Source of the DNA: Bacteroidales bacterium
GTDB taxonomy: Bacteria > Bacteroidota > Bacteroidia > Bacteroidales > UBA932
Assembly: GCA_017558775.1 (NCBI GenBank)
Contig: JAFYTP010000089.1
Coordinates: 1 to 62,469 of the forward strand
Direction: 5' to 3'
Length of the DNA: 62,469 bases
The notes beneath the pieces were generated by a model. The model saw nothing but the letters and a program-made list of their open reading frames with translations, was not told the DNA's origin and did no database searches. Both the position numbers and the translations under genes were made by a program. This document shows positions 35,309 to 43,866 of this stretch, in pieces. Every line of letters starts with the position of its first letter. Position 1 is the first letter of the stretch.

Positions 35309-35959
35309 TTAACCGAAAACCTCCCGCAGAACCGCCAGCGACTGAATTCGTATGGACGACTCCGTATGGTATTCTAAATAGCGTAAAAGGTCCTCACACA
35401 GCGCGTTGCGCTCCTCGCCCCGCAAAGGGATGAGCATCGACGCGGAAAAGTCCGACGTCAGGAACGGTTTCAACTGATGGAGATGCTTCTCCGCAAAGGG
35501 TGCGATATCCTCGAAAGTGGGACTGAAGCCCAGCGCCCCTGCGAACTCCAGCAGGAACCGGATATGGAAATTGGAAAAATCGCTCCGCAGCGAGTCCAGG
35601 GTCAGGACGCTTCGCACACACCACGGATATAGCCCCTCCTCCGCTTGCCCGTCCTTCACGGTCCGCAGCAGCACCTCCGACAGGAACAGACTCATTGTAT
35701 TCTTGTACAGATTGTTCCGGATCCCGTTCAACGGATCCTTCGCCGTCAGGTTCCTCGCCGACCACAAGGTCGATTTCGGATTCGGCGTCACATCCATCTC
35801 CAGGATATTCATCGGCAGCAGCAACGCCATCCCCGCCTTCTTCCCCACATGCACCAAGAACCCCCTCCGTCCATACGCCTCCGACAGTGTATGCACCACC
35901 ACCGAGTTCTCCCCGAACTTGGTGTACCCCAGTACGATAGCCTCGATGTTCTCGGTCAT
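35309..35959 (-). CDS. recO: DNA repair protein RecO
   Basis: RecO helps load RecA with RecR during recombinational repair. The 216-residue protein has an N-terminal OB fold (EAIVLGYTKFGENSVVVHTLSEAYGRRGFLVHVG in its first 45 residues; a typical RecO start) and a helical C-terminal domain. The usual zinc-finger cysteines of longer RecO proteins are absent, as in other Bacteroidota versions. It converges on the regulator with 9 nt between stops. A structured repeat element begins 14 nt upstream of its ATG, between it and rdgB. Confidence 0.85.
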   Translation of the reverse strand: MTENIEAIVLGYTKFGENSVVVHTLSEAYGRRGFLVHVGKKAGMALLLPMNILEMDVTPNPKSTLWSARNLTAKDPLNGIRNNLYKNTMSLFLSEVLLRTVKDGQAEEGLYPWCVRSVLTLDSLRSDFSNFHIRFLLEFAGALGFSPTFEDIAPFAEKHLHQLKPFLTSDFSASMLIPLRGEERNALCEDLLRYLEYHTESSIRIQSLAVLREVFG

Positions 35960-35972
35960 GACACGTGACTAT

Positions 35973-36093
35973 AGAGGGAGAAGGGTATATTTCGGAAACC
36001 TGTGGCTACCCTCGGCCACATAAGAGGGAGGGGCCCATCGAAGATGGGAGGGGTCGCGAAGCGACGGTTTCCGGAATATATCCTTCTCCCTCT
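35973..36093. repeat. REP/MITE-like palindromic element folding into a four-way junction
   Basis: A 28-bp outer stem pairs 35973-36000 with 36066-36093; 26 pairs are Watson-Crick and the other two are G-U/U-G if the plus strand is RNA. Three hairpins sit inside: TGTGGC/GCCACA (36001-36020), CCCATC-GAA-GATGGG (36034-36048) and GTCGC-GAA-GCGAC (36053-36065). The G-rich linker GAGGGAGGGG joins the first two. The layout resembles RAYT-associated REP elements or a small MITE; a structured RNA is the alternative. No clear target-site duplication was seen. It lies between rdgB and recO. Confidence 0.75.
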
Positions 36094-36095
36094 CA

Positions 36096-36719
36096 TTATC
36101 TACTTTTCAGGTATTCGGCCATGGCCCTTAAAGCCTTGCCACGATGAGAGATAGCATTCTTCTCTTCCTCAGTGATCTCCGCAGCGGTGACATCATAACC
36201 ATCAGGGATAAAGACGGGATCGTAACCAAACCCGCCTTTGCCGGCCTTTTCTCTCGCAATACTCCCTTCCATGATCCCGTCAAAGAAATGCATCTCCCCG
36301 TTAATGATCAGGGTGACGGACGTGCGGAAACGGGCTTTGCGGGTAGCGCGGGGCGTGTTGATGCCAAGCTCACGTGCATCGGCGGCCTCGTGCTCCCGGC
36401 GCTCCATCTCGGAGAGGAGACGGGCGATGTTGGCGGCGGGGTCCTTCTGGGGACCGCCGTAACGGGCGGTATGGACACCGGGGTCGCCGCCCAGGATGTC
36501 CACCTCCAGGCCGGTATCATCGGCAAAACAGTCCAGACCGGTCTTGTCGTAGATGTATTGGGCCTTCTGCAGGGAATTGGCCCGGAGCGTGTTCCCGGTT
36601 TCGGGGATATCCTCGGAAATACCGGCCTCGGCGGGCGTCATGAGCTCGAAGCCCTCGCCCAGAATCTCCTGCGCCTCACGCAGTTTGCCGGGATTGCCGG
36701 TGGCAAAAACAATCTTCAT
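36096..36719 (-). CDS. rdgB: XTP/dITP pyrophosphatase (RdgB/HAM1)
   Basis: Removes non-canonical purine nucleotides (ITP, dITP, XTP) from the pool by hydrolysing them to monophosphates. The start is ATG 36719, giving 207 residues beginning MKIVFATGNPGKL, the diagnostic N-terminus of the family. Further motifs are FADDTGLEVDILGGDPGVHTARY in part (residues about 66-88), GYDPVF and the C-terminal SHRGKAL. Upstream in-frame codons have no family match. It is divergent from the S41 protease gene, with overlapping promoter regions. Confidence 0.95.
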   Translation of the reverse strand: MKIVFATGNPGKLREAQEILGEGFELMTPAEAGISEDIPETGNTLRANSLQKAQYIYDKTGLDCFADDTGLEVDILGGDPGVHTARYGGPQKDPAANIARLLSEMERREHEAADARELGINTPRATRKARFRTSVTLIINGEMHFFDGIMEGSIAREKAGKGGFGYDPVFIPDGYDVTAAEITEEEKNAISHRGKALRAMAEYLKSR

Positions 36720-36742
36720 AGATACACTTTCGTTGAACACCT

Positions 36743-36771
36743 CAAAGATACTCCATTTTTTCGTAACTTTG
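36743..36771. promoter_or_regulatory. Divergent -7 boxes for rdgB and the S41 protease gene
   Basis: On the minus strand TATCTTTG (36750-36743) faces rdgB (ATG 36719), and on the plus strand TAACTTTG (36764-36771) faces the protease gene (ATG 36811). Both match TAnnTTTG; neither has a clear -33 partner. Confidence 0.4.
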
Positions 36772-36810
36772 CCTCGTGGCACACACTTTGTGCCTACCGG
36801 GACCTGGAAT

Positions 36811-38445
36811 ATGAAAAGAACGAAATACATCCTCGCGGCCCTCGTGGCCATCGCCGTCACGACCACCGCATCGGCCCAGTCCAAGAGTTTCTCCCTGGGC
36901 AAATGGGTTGAACTCCATAACGCCATCCTCAAGGAACTAAACCGTTCGTATGTCGATTCCCTCGAAGTGGGACGCATCGAACGGGAAGGGGTGGATGCGA
37001 TGCTGGAAGCCCTCGACCCTTACACCGTGTATGTCCCGGAGGAAGAGCAGGAAGACTTCCGGATGATGCTGTCCAACACCTATGGCGGCATCGGTGCAGT
37101 CATCTACAAACCCGAGAAGGACGGCAATGTCTTGATTAATGAACCCTACGCGAACTCCCCGGCCGCGAAAGCCGGCCTCCGCTGCGGTGACGAGATCGAG
37201 ACCATCGATGGCGAGACCACCCACGGCCTAACCAGTCAGGAATGCTCCGAGAAGATGCGCGGAAAGCCCGGCACTCAGGTGGTTTTCCGGGTGAAGAAAC
37301 TGCGCGGGGGCGACGGCTGGAAGGCGGGGGAGGTCATTGAGGTCCCCGTCACCCGCGAACGCATCGCCCTTCCTTCCATCGAATATGTGGGAATGCTCAA
37401 TGAGAACGACGGTTACATCATGATGACCAAGTTCACCGACGGCGTGGGCCAGGGCATCCGGGACGCTTACAACACCCTCAAGAAACAGGGGATGAAGCGC
37501 CTGGTGCTGGACCTCCGCGGCAACGGCGGCGGCCTGATGAACGAGGCTGTGAACATCGTCTCCCTGTTCGTGCCGAAGGGTTCCGTGGTCGTGACCTCCA
37601 AGGGCCGTGTCCAGGGTTCCGTGCAGGAGTACAAGACTGTTTCCGATCCCGTCGACCTGAATATCCCGATCGTCGTCCTGGTCGATTCCGGCTCTGCATC
37701 GGCTTCTGAGATTGTCTCGGGCGCCTTGCAGGATCTGGACCGTGCCACCATCATCGGCACCCGCACGTACGGGAAGGGCCTGGTGCAGAGCATCCGTCCG
37801 CTGCCGTATGACGGCCAGCTGAAAGTGACGACGGCGAAGTATTACACGCCTTCCGGCCGTTGCGTGCAGGCCATCGACTACAGCCACCGCAACGAGGACG
37901 GCAGCGTGGGTCACATCCCGGATTCCCTCACGCACGAGTTCAAGACGCTTCACGGCCGTACCGTCCGTGACGGCGGCGGCATCACCCCGGACTATGAGGT
38001 GAAGGGCCGGAACTACTCCCGCCTGACCTATTCCCTGGTGCTGAACGGCATCGTGGACCAGTATTCAATGAAGTATGTCCGGGAACACGAGGCGCTTCCG
38101 AGCGTGGAGGACTTCCATTTCACGGACTTTGAGGACTTTGTCGCCTTCGCGAAGGACAAGACCTTCGACTATCGTTCCTCCGCCCGCGCCCTCTTCGACG
38201 AGATGAAGAAGACCCTGGACGAGGACGGCCTCTCCGAGTCGATGTCCGGCGAACTCGCCGCCCTGGAGAAGTCCCTGGATATGGATAAGGAGACCTTCCT
38301 CCATCTGAAGAAGGACGAAATCATTCCTTTCATCGAGGAGGAGATCGCTGTCCGCTACTGGTTCCAGGAATCCGGCATCAAGGTCCGCTTACGCTATGAC
38401 GACCAGCTCCGGGAGGCGCTCACGAAGCCGGCCATCAGCTGGTAA
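36811..38445 (+). CDS. S41 family C-terminal processing peptidase (CtpA/Prc-like)
   Basis: A 544-residue periplasmic serine protease. The start at 36811 gives the signal peptide MKRTKYILAALVAIAVTTTASAQ; the frame is open further upstream but only over the divergent rdgB gene. It has an N-terminal helical region with LNRSYVD, a PDZ domain (about residues 90-180: GGIGAVI, SPAAKAGLRCGDEIETIDGE) and the S41 core: LDLRGNGGG, the catalytic Ser in DSGSASASEI, and the catalytic Lys in GTRTYGKGLVQ. Such proteases trim the C-termini of envelope proteins. The C-terminal extension of about 150 residues is typical of Bacteroidota forms. It converges on a GH3 gene with 6 nt between the two. Confidence 0.93.
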   Translation: MKRTKYILAALVAIAVTTTASAQSKSFSLGKWVELHNAILKELNRSYVDSLEVGRIEREGVDAMLEALDPYTVYVPEEEQEDFRMMLSNTYGGIGAVIYKPEKDGNVLINEPYANSPAAKAGLRCGDEIETIDGETTHGLTSQECSEKMRGKPGTQVVFRVKKLRGGDGWKAGEVIEVPVTRERIALPSIEYVGMLNENDGYIMMTKFTDGVGQGIRDAYNTLKKQGMKRLVLDLRGNGGGLMNEAVNIVSLFVPKGSVVVTSKGRVQGSVQEYKTVSDPVDLNIPIVVLVDSGSASASEIVSGALQDLDRATIIGTRTYGKGLVQSIRPLPYDGQLKVTTAKYYTPSGRCVQAIDYSHRNEDGSVGHIPDSLTHEFKTLHGRTVRDGGGITPDYEVKGRNYSRLTYSLVLNGIVDQYSMKYVREHEALPSVEDFHFTDFEDFVAFAKDKTFDYRSSARALFDEMKKTLDEDGLSESMSGELAALEKSLDMDKETFLHLKKDEIIPFIEEEIAVRYWFQESGIKVRLRYDDQLREALTKPAISW

Positions 38446-38451
38446 GGCTTT

Positions 38452-40479
38452 CTAGTAACTCAGACCGAAACCAAACGGGAAGGACGGGTCCGGAGAATCG
38501 AAGGGCACGTCCTCCTTTTGTGCCCGGACGGCGTCCATCGAAGAAGGAATCTCGAACGGCAGCTTGCTGTGCGGATTGTGACGTCCGAAGATGACGTCCA
38601 ATACCGCCGCGTCCGTCGGATCGAAGGACAGAATCATCGCCTGCGGGAGCGCCTTTAGCTCCGGTGTAATCACAAGCGAGGAACCCGTAGGGTTGATGTC
38701 GGCGACAACCGGCTTGCCGCTGTCGACAAGCTCCTGTAGCCGGGCCATTTTCACGGCCGGGAAGTCGATGTCCACCTCCTGCGGCGCGAACGGGTCCATC
38801 CGCGGTGCCGGAGGGGCGGGACGCCGGTTGCGGCCACGCGGCGCCGGGGTAGGCGGCGGGCCGAAGAATCCGCCACGGTCCGGCGAAGAAGTCGTCCGGT
38901 AAACGATGAGGTCCGCGTCCGCGGGCTTGTCCACGACGGTGCCGTACCCGGCCGCGACGGCGGGATCGATTCCATCGACATATAGTTTGATTCCCTCCTT
39001 GGCGGGCAGGGTGCCGTTGTTCGTGAGGAGCACATTGGAGACGCGCTGGCATTCCAGGCCAAAGGCTTCATTCTCAGGCGACTGAAGAACCAGGGCGGCC
39101 TTTTCCGGATCTACGTACGGGTTCTCGAACAGGCCTAGGATGAAGTGCCACTGCAGAATGCGGGATGCAGCCTGGTCGATGCGTTCGGGTGTAATCCGGC
39201 CCTCCTTGACCAGCTCCACCACCAGTTCCGGTTGGGTCTCGGAGCCCATCTGGTCCACGCCGGCATTGATGATCATCTCCATGTTGTCCTTCTTGGTGGT
39301 CTTGCCCTGGAGGGACGGCTTGAGCGGTCCGTTGCCCACCACGCCCCAGTCGGTGCAGATGGCGCCCTTGAAACCGAGTTCGCCGTAAAGGACTTCGGTG
39401 GACATGTGGTAAGAATAGTTCACGTTGAGGGAGTCGTAATAGGTACCGCTGTAGTAGCCCATCGCCGCAAGAGCACCCTTCTCAATACCCTTCTTCCAAG
39501 GGAGATAGTGGTATTCCTGGTTGTTGCCGGGATACACCAGCCAGCGTCCGCTGCCGCCGAGGTGCGGTCCGCTGCCAGGCCAATGCTTGAGATGCACGAG
39601 GATCTTCCCGGGGCCGACGTGGTCGCCCTGGGCGCCTTCAATGAGCGCGCCGGTCATCTCCGCGGTCAGTTCGGCCGATTCGGAGAAACAGCCCATGTTC
39701 CGGCTCCAGCGGGGCTCGGTGATGACATCGACCTGCGGTCCCAGGAACATGTGCAGGCCCACGGCGCGGTATTCCTCGGCCATGATCTCACCGAAACGGC
39801 GCATCATGTCCGGGTCTCCCCCGGCCGTGATGCCCACCTGGCCTTCGCCATTAGTAATGTGTGAGAAATACTGCGTACCGCTCACATGGCCACCGAGCTT
39901 AGCGCTATGACGTGGATCGGAGGAGAAAACAATGGGAATGCCCAGCCGCGACGCCTCGGCGATTTCCTGCATCCCGTTGGACCAGTTCGCGAACTGTTTC
40001 GGGGCGGCGACGCCGTTGTTCAGGATGCAGCGGAAATTCTTTTCCTCGATATAGGATTTCGCCGTGGCGGTGCGCCGCATCTGGCCCATCGCCATCGCAC
40101 CGGCATTCTGTCCGCCGGGACCGATGGGGCCGGCATAGCCCTCCTCCTCCATCCGGCGCATCATCTCCTTTTCCTCGGGCGTGAGGTCGTATTTCACGAC
40201 GCCGCTCTCATTGACGGCGATGTTGGGATGGAACATCAGGCCCACCTTCTCCTCCAAGGTCATCTGGGAGACGAGGTCGGCGATGCGCTTTTCCATCGGC
40301 AGCCGCCAGTCCTCGTACGGATCCACCTTCCCGTTTTTGTTCAGGTCCTTGAACTGAAATTTGCCTTCCGTGAGGATTTCCGCCTTGCGGGCGCCCAGCT
40401 CCGGCTGGGTGTACTTGGGTTTGCACCCCGTGGAGAGGACCGTCAACAGGACCGCTCCCAGCAGCATAGTTTGTTTCAT
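38452..40479 (-). CDS. GH3 glycosidase lipoprotein with an N-terminal EF-hand-like loop
   Basis: A 675-residue beta-glycosidase of family GH3, anchored as a lipoprotein (LLTVLSTGCKPKY, Cys19; basic residues after it, so probably periplasmic). The N-terminal TIM barrel has PRWSRNMGCFSE, LVHLKHWPG and the predicted nucleophile Asp377 in ICTDWG. The GH3 C-terminal domain follows and contains a Pro/Arg-rich insertion (about PPPTPAPRGRNRRP), and there is no FnIII tail. Residues 45-56 (DLNKNGKVDPYE) form an EF-hand-type calcium loop with ligands Asp45, Asn47, Asn49, Asp53 and Glu56. Substrate is unknown; beta-glucosidase or beta-xylosidase activity is typical. Confidence 0.85.
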   Translation of the reverse strand: MKQTMLLGAVLLTVLSTGCKPKYTQPELGARKAEILTEGKFQFKDLNKNGKVDPYEDWRLPMEKRIADLVSQMTLEEKVGLMFHPNIAVNESGVVKYDLTPEEKEMMRRMEEEGYAGPIGPGGQNAGAMAMGQMRRTATAKSYIEEKNFRCILNNGVAAPKQFANWSNGMQEIAEASRLGIPIVFSSDPRHSAKLGGHVSGTQYFSHITNGEGQVGITAGGDPDMMRRFGEIMAEEYRAVGLHMFLGPQVDVITEPRWSRNMGCFSESAELTAEMTGALIEGAQGDHVGPGKILVHLKHWPGSGPHLGGSGRWLVYPGNNQEYHYLPWKKGIEKGALAAMGYYSGTYYDSLNVNYSYHMSTEVLYGELGFKGAICTDWGVVGNGPLKPSLQGKTTKKDNMEMIINAGVDQMGSETQPELVVELVKEGRITPERIDQAASRILQWHFILGLFENPYVDPEKAALVLQSPENEAFGLECQRVSNVLLTNNGTLPAKEGIKLYVDGIDPAVAAGYGTVVDKPADADLIVYRTTSSPDRGGFFGPPPTPAPRGRNRRPAPPAPRMDPFAPQEVDIDFPAVKMARLQELVDSGKPVVADINPTGSSLVITPELKALPQAMILSFDPTDAAVLDVIFGRHNPHSKLPFEIPSSMDAVRAQKEDVPFDSPDPSFPFGFGLSY

Positions 40480-40593
40480 AGAGGTTATCGCTGGTGTTAC
40501 GTTCGCAAGGTAGTTAAAAATTTTCTTCTTTCTGCGGATTTTTGTTCGGATTTGTTATCTTTATACCCCGAAACACTGAACTAACCGCATAAT

Positions 40594-43500
40594 ATGTACA
40601 AAATCACGGAGCATCCGATCCTCACCGTTCCGGAGGAGGACCTGCATTCGTTCATCTTCGAGGGAAAAACCGTCACGGGCCAGATCGGCCAGACCATCGC
40701 CGCCGCCCTGCATCAGGCGGGCTTCCCCGTCCACCATCACAGCCTGAAAGACCGCAACCGCACGATGGAGTGCGGCATCGGCAAATGCGGCGCCTGCGAA
40801 ATGGTCGTGGACGGGCATATCCGCCGTATCTGCATCACCAAGGTGGACGGCGTCCGGGAAGTGCACCGGGCCGGGACCGACAGCTTCGCGGAGGTCACCG
40901 CCACCGGGGACGAGGCTCCGAAGAAAGTGTACAAAACCTCCGTCGCCATCATTGGCGCAGGCCCCGCGGGACTCGCCGTCCGGGAGGAGCTCCGGGCGGC
41001 CAATGTCGATTGCCTCGTGCTGGACAACAACCACACGATCGGCGGCCAGTTCCGGATGCAGACGCACCAGTTCTTCTTCTTCGAGAACCGGCGGAAGTTC
41101 GGTGGCATGCGCGGCTTCGACATCGCCGAGACCCTCGCCGGCAACTCCAGGGAAGGAATTCTGCTGGACAGCGTCGTCTGGGATATCCTGGAGGGTAAGC
41201 GCCTCGCCGTCAAGAATGTCGCCACCCAGGAAATCTTCTATGTCGATGCCGACCATCTCGTGGTTGCGGCCGGCGCGCTCCCTTTCATGCCCGCCTTCAA
41301 GAACGACGACCTGCCCGGCGTCTATACCGCCGCCGTCGTCCAGCGGATGATGAACACGGAGTTCACCCTCCTTGGCAAGAACATCCTTACGGTGGGCGCC
41401 GGCAACATCGGCTATCTCACCTCCTACCAGGCCGTGCAGGCCGGAGCGAAGGTAAAGGCCATCATCGAGGCGTTGCCCTGCGAAGGCGGTTTCCCCGTCC
41501 AGGCGAACCGCGTCCGCAGGCTCGGCATCCCGATTCTTACGTCCTACACCCTCGTGGAAGCCATTCCGAACGCGGACCGCACCGGCATCACGGGCGCTAT
41601 CATCGCAAAATGCGAGAACTTCAAGCCCATCCCGGGGACCGAGGTCCGTATCGACGGCATCGACTGCATCAACATCTGCACGGGCCTGCTGCCCGACAAT
41701 CAGCTCCTGCGCAAGGGGGCAGAAGTGTTCGGCCGCGCCTGCCACGGCGTGGGCGACGCCGTCCGGATCGGCGAAGGGACCTCCGCCGTCCTCCGCGGCC
41801 GCCAGTGCGCCTACGAGATAATGATGGACCTCGGGAAGCGCGTGGACTACAGCGCATACCTTTCTATCTCCAAAGACTACGTCGACTCCCAGCAGCGGCC
41901 TGTCCGCCTGCTGGACAAGCCCGCGATGCCTTCCGCCGAAAGAAAGGTCGCCAAGGGCTTCGTCATCGCGGACTGCCTGTACGGCTTCGCCTGCAACCCT
42001 TGCTCGTTCTCCTGCAAGCAAGGCGCGATCACCAAGAGTTCCACCTCCGTTACACCGGTCATCGACTATGACAAGTGCATCGGCTGCATGGAATGCGTGG
42101 CGCAGTGCCCTGGCCTCGCCATCTTCGGCTACCGGCTAGACCGCGGCCAGCTCTTCCTCCCGCTGGAATTCAACCTTCCGGAAGGTGCCAAGGATGTTTT
42201 CCTGGTCGACGATTACGGCCGGAAGGTGGGAAGGGGCGAGATCGAGCGCGTGATCCCCAAACCCAACAAGACAAATATCGCCGTGGTCAAGGCCACTCGC
42301 CTGGAGGGAGGGTCCCTGACCGATGTCCGCGGCTTCATCCTCCAGGAGAACTACCCCGAACCGCTTGATTTGGTCCCCTGCCACGCCGAACCGGCCGCTG
42401 AAACCTACATCTGCCACTGCGAGGACGTGAACCTCAACGAGTTACTGGAAACGCTGAAAGGCCGAAAGAGCATTACCGCGCAGGAACTCAAGCATATCAC
42501 CCGCCTCGGCATGGGCCCTTGCCGCGGTTCCCGCTGCTTACCTCGCGCGAAACAGACGCTCCATGCCCACGGCATTGAGGTCACCGGCGATTTCACCCCC
42601 CGCGGACCGATGGCGAACCTCGTCGAAATCGGCAATGTGAGCAATAATCCTGGTGGGCACACGCTCGTGCTTTCTCCGAATTTCTCGGACAATCAAATCG
42701 AGGAGGTGGGCGCCTTCGTCGCCGGCGGCGGCATGGCGGGCTCCGCCCTGTTCCGCTACCTCGCCGAGGCCGGTCTCAAGCCGGTGCTGGTGAACAAGGA
42801 GCACGGCAGTTCCTGGCGCTGCATCGCCGGCGGTCGTCCTGCCTTCTCCGTCCCCGCCCTCGCGGAAATCGCCAACGGAAACCTGCAGATATTCAAGGAA
42901 TTGCAGGAAAAGCGGGACATCGACTTCAAGATGACGCGCTATGTGAACTTCGTCCATGATGAGGCCACATACCGCAGCCTTGACGCGTCCCGCGCCTGGT
43001 CCAATGCCTATATGGTGGATAAGAAGGATTTCGCCCGAGAGATTTCCCCGTACATCAATCCGAACCTGGACATCTACTCGCACGCCCTCATCTCCCACGA
43101 CTGCTGGCAGGCGAGCCCGGGCAAGACCATCGACACGGTCCGGCAGATCGGCATCGGCCTGGGCGGCCGGGTGATGGAGGATACGGAGCTGGTGGACGTG
43201 GCGAAGACGGGAGAGACTTATCTCGTGACTGTCAGAACGTTGGACGGACGGTATCACCGCTTCAAGACCGCCATGTTCGTGAACGCCCTCGGCGCCGGCG
43301 CGGAGAAGTTCGCGGGGATGCTGGGCATCGACACCGGCCTCTTCCCGGTCCGGCATCAGGCGTTCATCACCAAGCGGCTCCCGCTGATCGGCAAGGACGG
43401 TGACTCGCTGGACATGCTCATCGACCGCCGCCATTACAAGGGGTTCTCCGCCGTGTACGGACAGCAGCTGGCCGCCACCGGCCAGATCATCGGCTGCGCC

Positions 43501-43830
43501 TCCCCGGCCTCCGATGCCGCCGAGGCGGGCAAGAACCTGAAAATCAACACTCAGGCCTTCCTGGAAATCGTCACCGAGGTCTTCACCGAATGGATCCCGC
43601 AGCTGAAGGGAATGAGCCTCCAAGCGACCTGGTGCGGCTACTACACGGAGCCCCGCTACATCGTGGACCCGGCCGCCGGCCTGTTCGTAGGCATGCGCGG
43701 CCACGGCTTCATGCTGTCGCAGTACATCGCCAAGCTGTACGTGGACACCCTCCTCGGCCGTCCCGTCCCCGCCTTCTTCGCCGACCTCGGCCTTTCCGGC
43801 TCCGGGCTCAGCGAAAACGCTTTCAAATAG
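40594..43830 (+). CDS. Fused multi-subunit FAD/iron-sulfur amino-acid or opine-type dehydrogenase
   Basis: A 1078-residue redox protein joining modules that are separate subunits in HcnABC, opine oxidase and D-hydroxyproline dehydrogenase. In order: a [2Fe-2S] Fer2_4 domain with Cys60, 65, 68 and 80; an FAD/NAD-binding Pyr_redox module with GAGPAG at 121-126 and a second dinucleotide fold at about 266-275; a two-cluster ferredoxin-like region with Cys461, 467, 470, 474 and Cys495, 498, 501, 505 (CIGCMECVAQCPG); a BFD-like [2Fe-2S] site with Cys607, 609, 643 and 648; and a DAO-type FAD domain from about 705 (AGGGMAG). No signal peptide, so cytoplasmic. It would oxidise an amine or amino acid at the DAO flavin. 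A weak -7 box (TATCTTTA, 40556-40563) precedes it. Confidence 0.85.
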   Translation: MYKITEHPILTVPEEDLHSFIFEGKTVTGQIGQTIAAALHQAGFPVHHHSLKDRNRTMECGIGKCGACEMVVDGHIRRICITKVDGVREVHRAGTDSFAEVTATGDEAPKKVYKTSVAIIGAGPAGLAVREELRAANVDCLVLDNNHTIGGQFRMQTHQFFFFENRRKFGGMRGFDIAETLAGNSREGILLDSVVWDILEGKRLAVKNVATQEIFYVDADHLVVAAGALPFMPAFKNDDLPGVYTAAVVQRMMNTEFTLLGKNILTVGAGNIGYLTSYQAVQAGAKVKAIIEALPCEGGFPVQANRVRRLGIPILTSYTLVEAIPNADRTGITGAIIAKCENFKPIPGTEVRIDGIDCINICTGLLPDNQLLRKGAEVFGRACHGVGDAVRIGEGTSAVLRGRQCAYEIMMDLGKRVDYSAYLSISKDYVDSQQRPVRLLDKPAMPSAERKVAKGFVIADCLYGFACNPCSFSCKQGAITKSSTSVTPVIDYDKCIGCMECVAQCPGLAIFGYRLDRGQLFLPLEFNLPEGAKDVFLVDDYGRKVGRGEIERVIPKPNKTNIAVVKATRLEGGSLTDVRGFILQENYPEPLDLVPCHAEPAAETYICHCEDVNLNELLETLKGRKSITAQELKHITRLGMGPCRGSRCLPRAKQTLHAHGIEVTGDFTPRGPMANLVEIGNVSNNPGGHTLVLSPNFSDNQIEEVGAFVAGGGMAGSALFRYLAEAGLKPVLVNKEHGSSWRCIAGGRPAFSVPALAEIANGNLQIFKELQEKRDIDFKMTRYVNFVHDEATYRSLDASRAWSNAYMVDKKDFAREISPYINPNLDIYSHALISHDCWQASPGKTIDTVRQIGIGLGGRVMEDTELVDVAKTGETYLVTVRTLDGRYHRFKTAMFVNALGAGAEKFAGMLGIDTGLFPVRHQAFITKRLPLIGKDGDSLDMLIDRRHYKGFSAVYGQQLAATGQIIGCASPASDAAEAGKNLKINTQAFLEIVTEVFTEWIPQLKGMSLQATWCGYYTEPRYIVDPAAGLFVGMRGHGFMLSQYIAKLYVDTLLGRPVPAFFADLGLSGSGLSENAFK

Positions 43831-43842
43831 TCCGTTTTTTCG

Positions 43843-43850
43843 TATCTTTG
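43843..43850 (+). promoter_or_regulatory. Candidate -7 box of rnr
   Basis: TATCTTTG matches TAnnTTTG, 16 nt before the rnr ATG. No good -33 element was found. Confidence 0.4.
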
Positions 43851-43866
43851 CATAAATGCAAACGAT

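Noticed and set aside
38443-38454. A terminator between the convergent S41 protease and GH3 genes
   Set aside because: Only 6 nt separate the stops and no hairpin could be found; readthrough is more likely.
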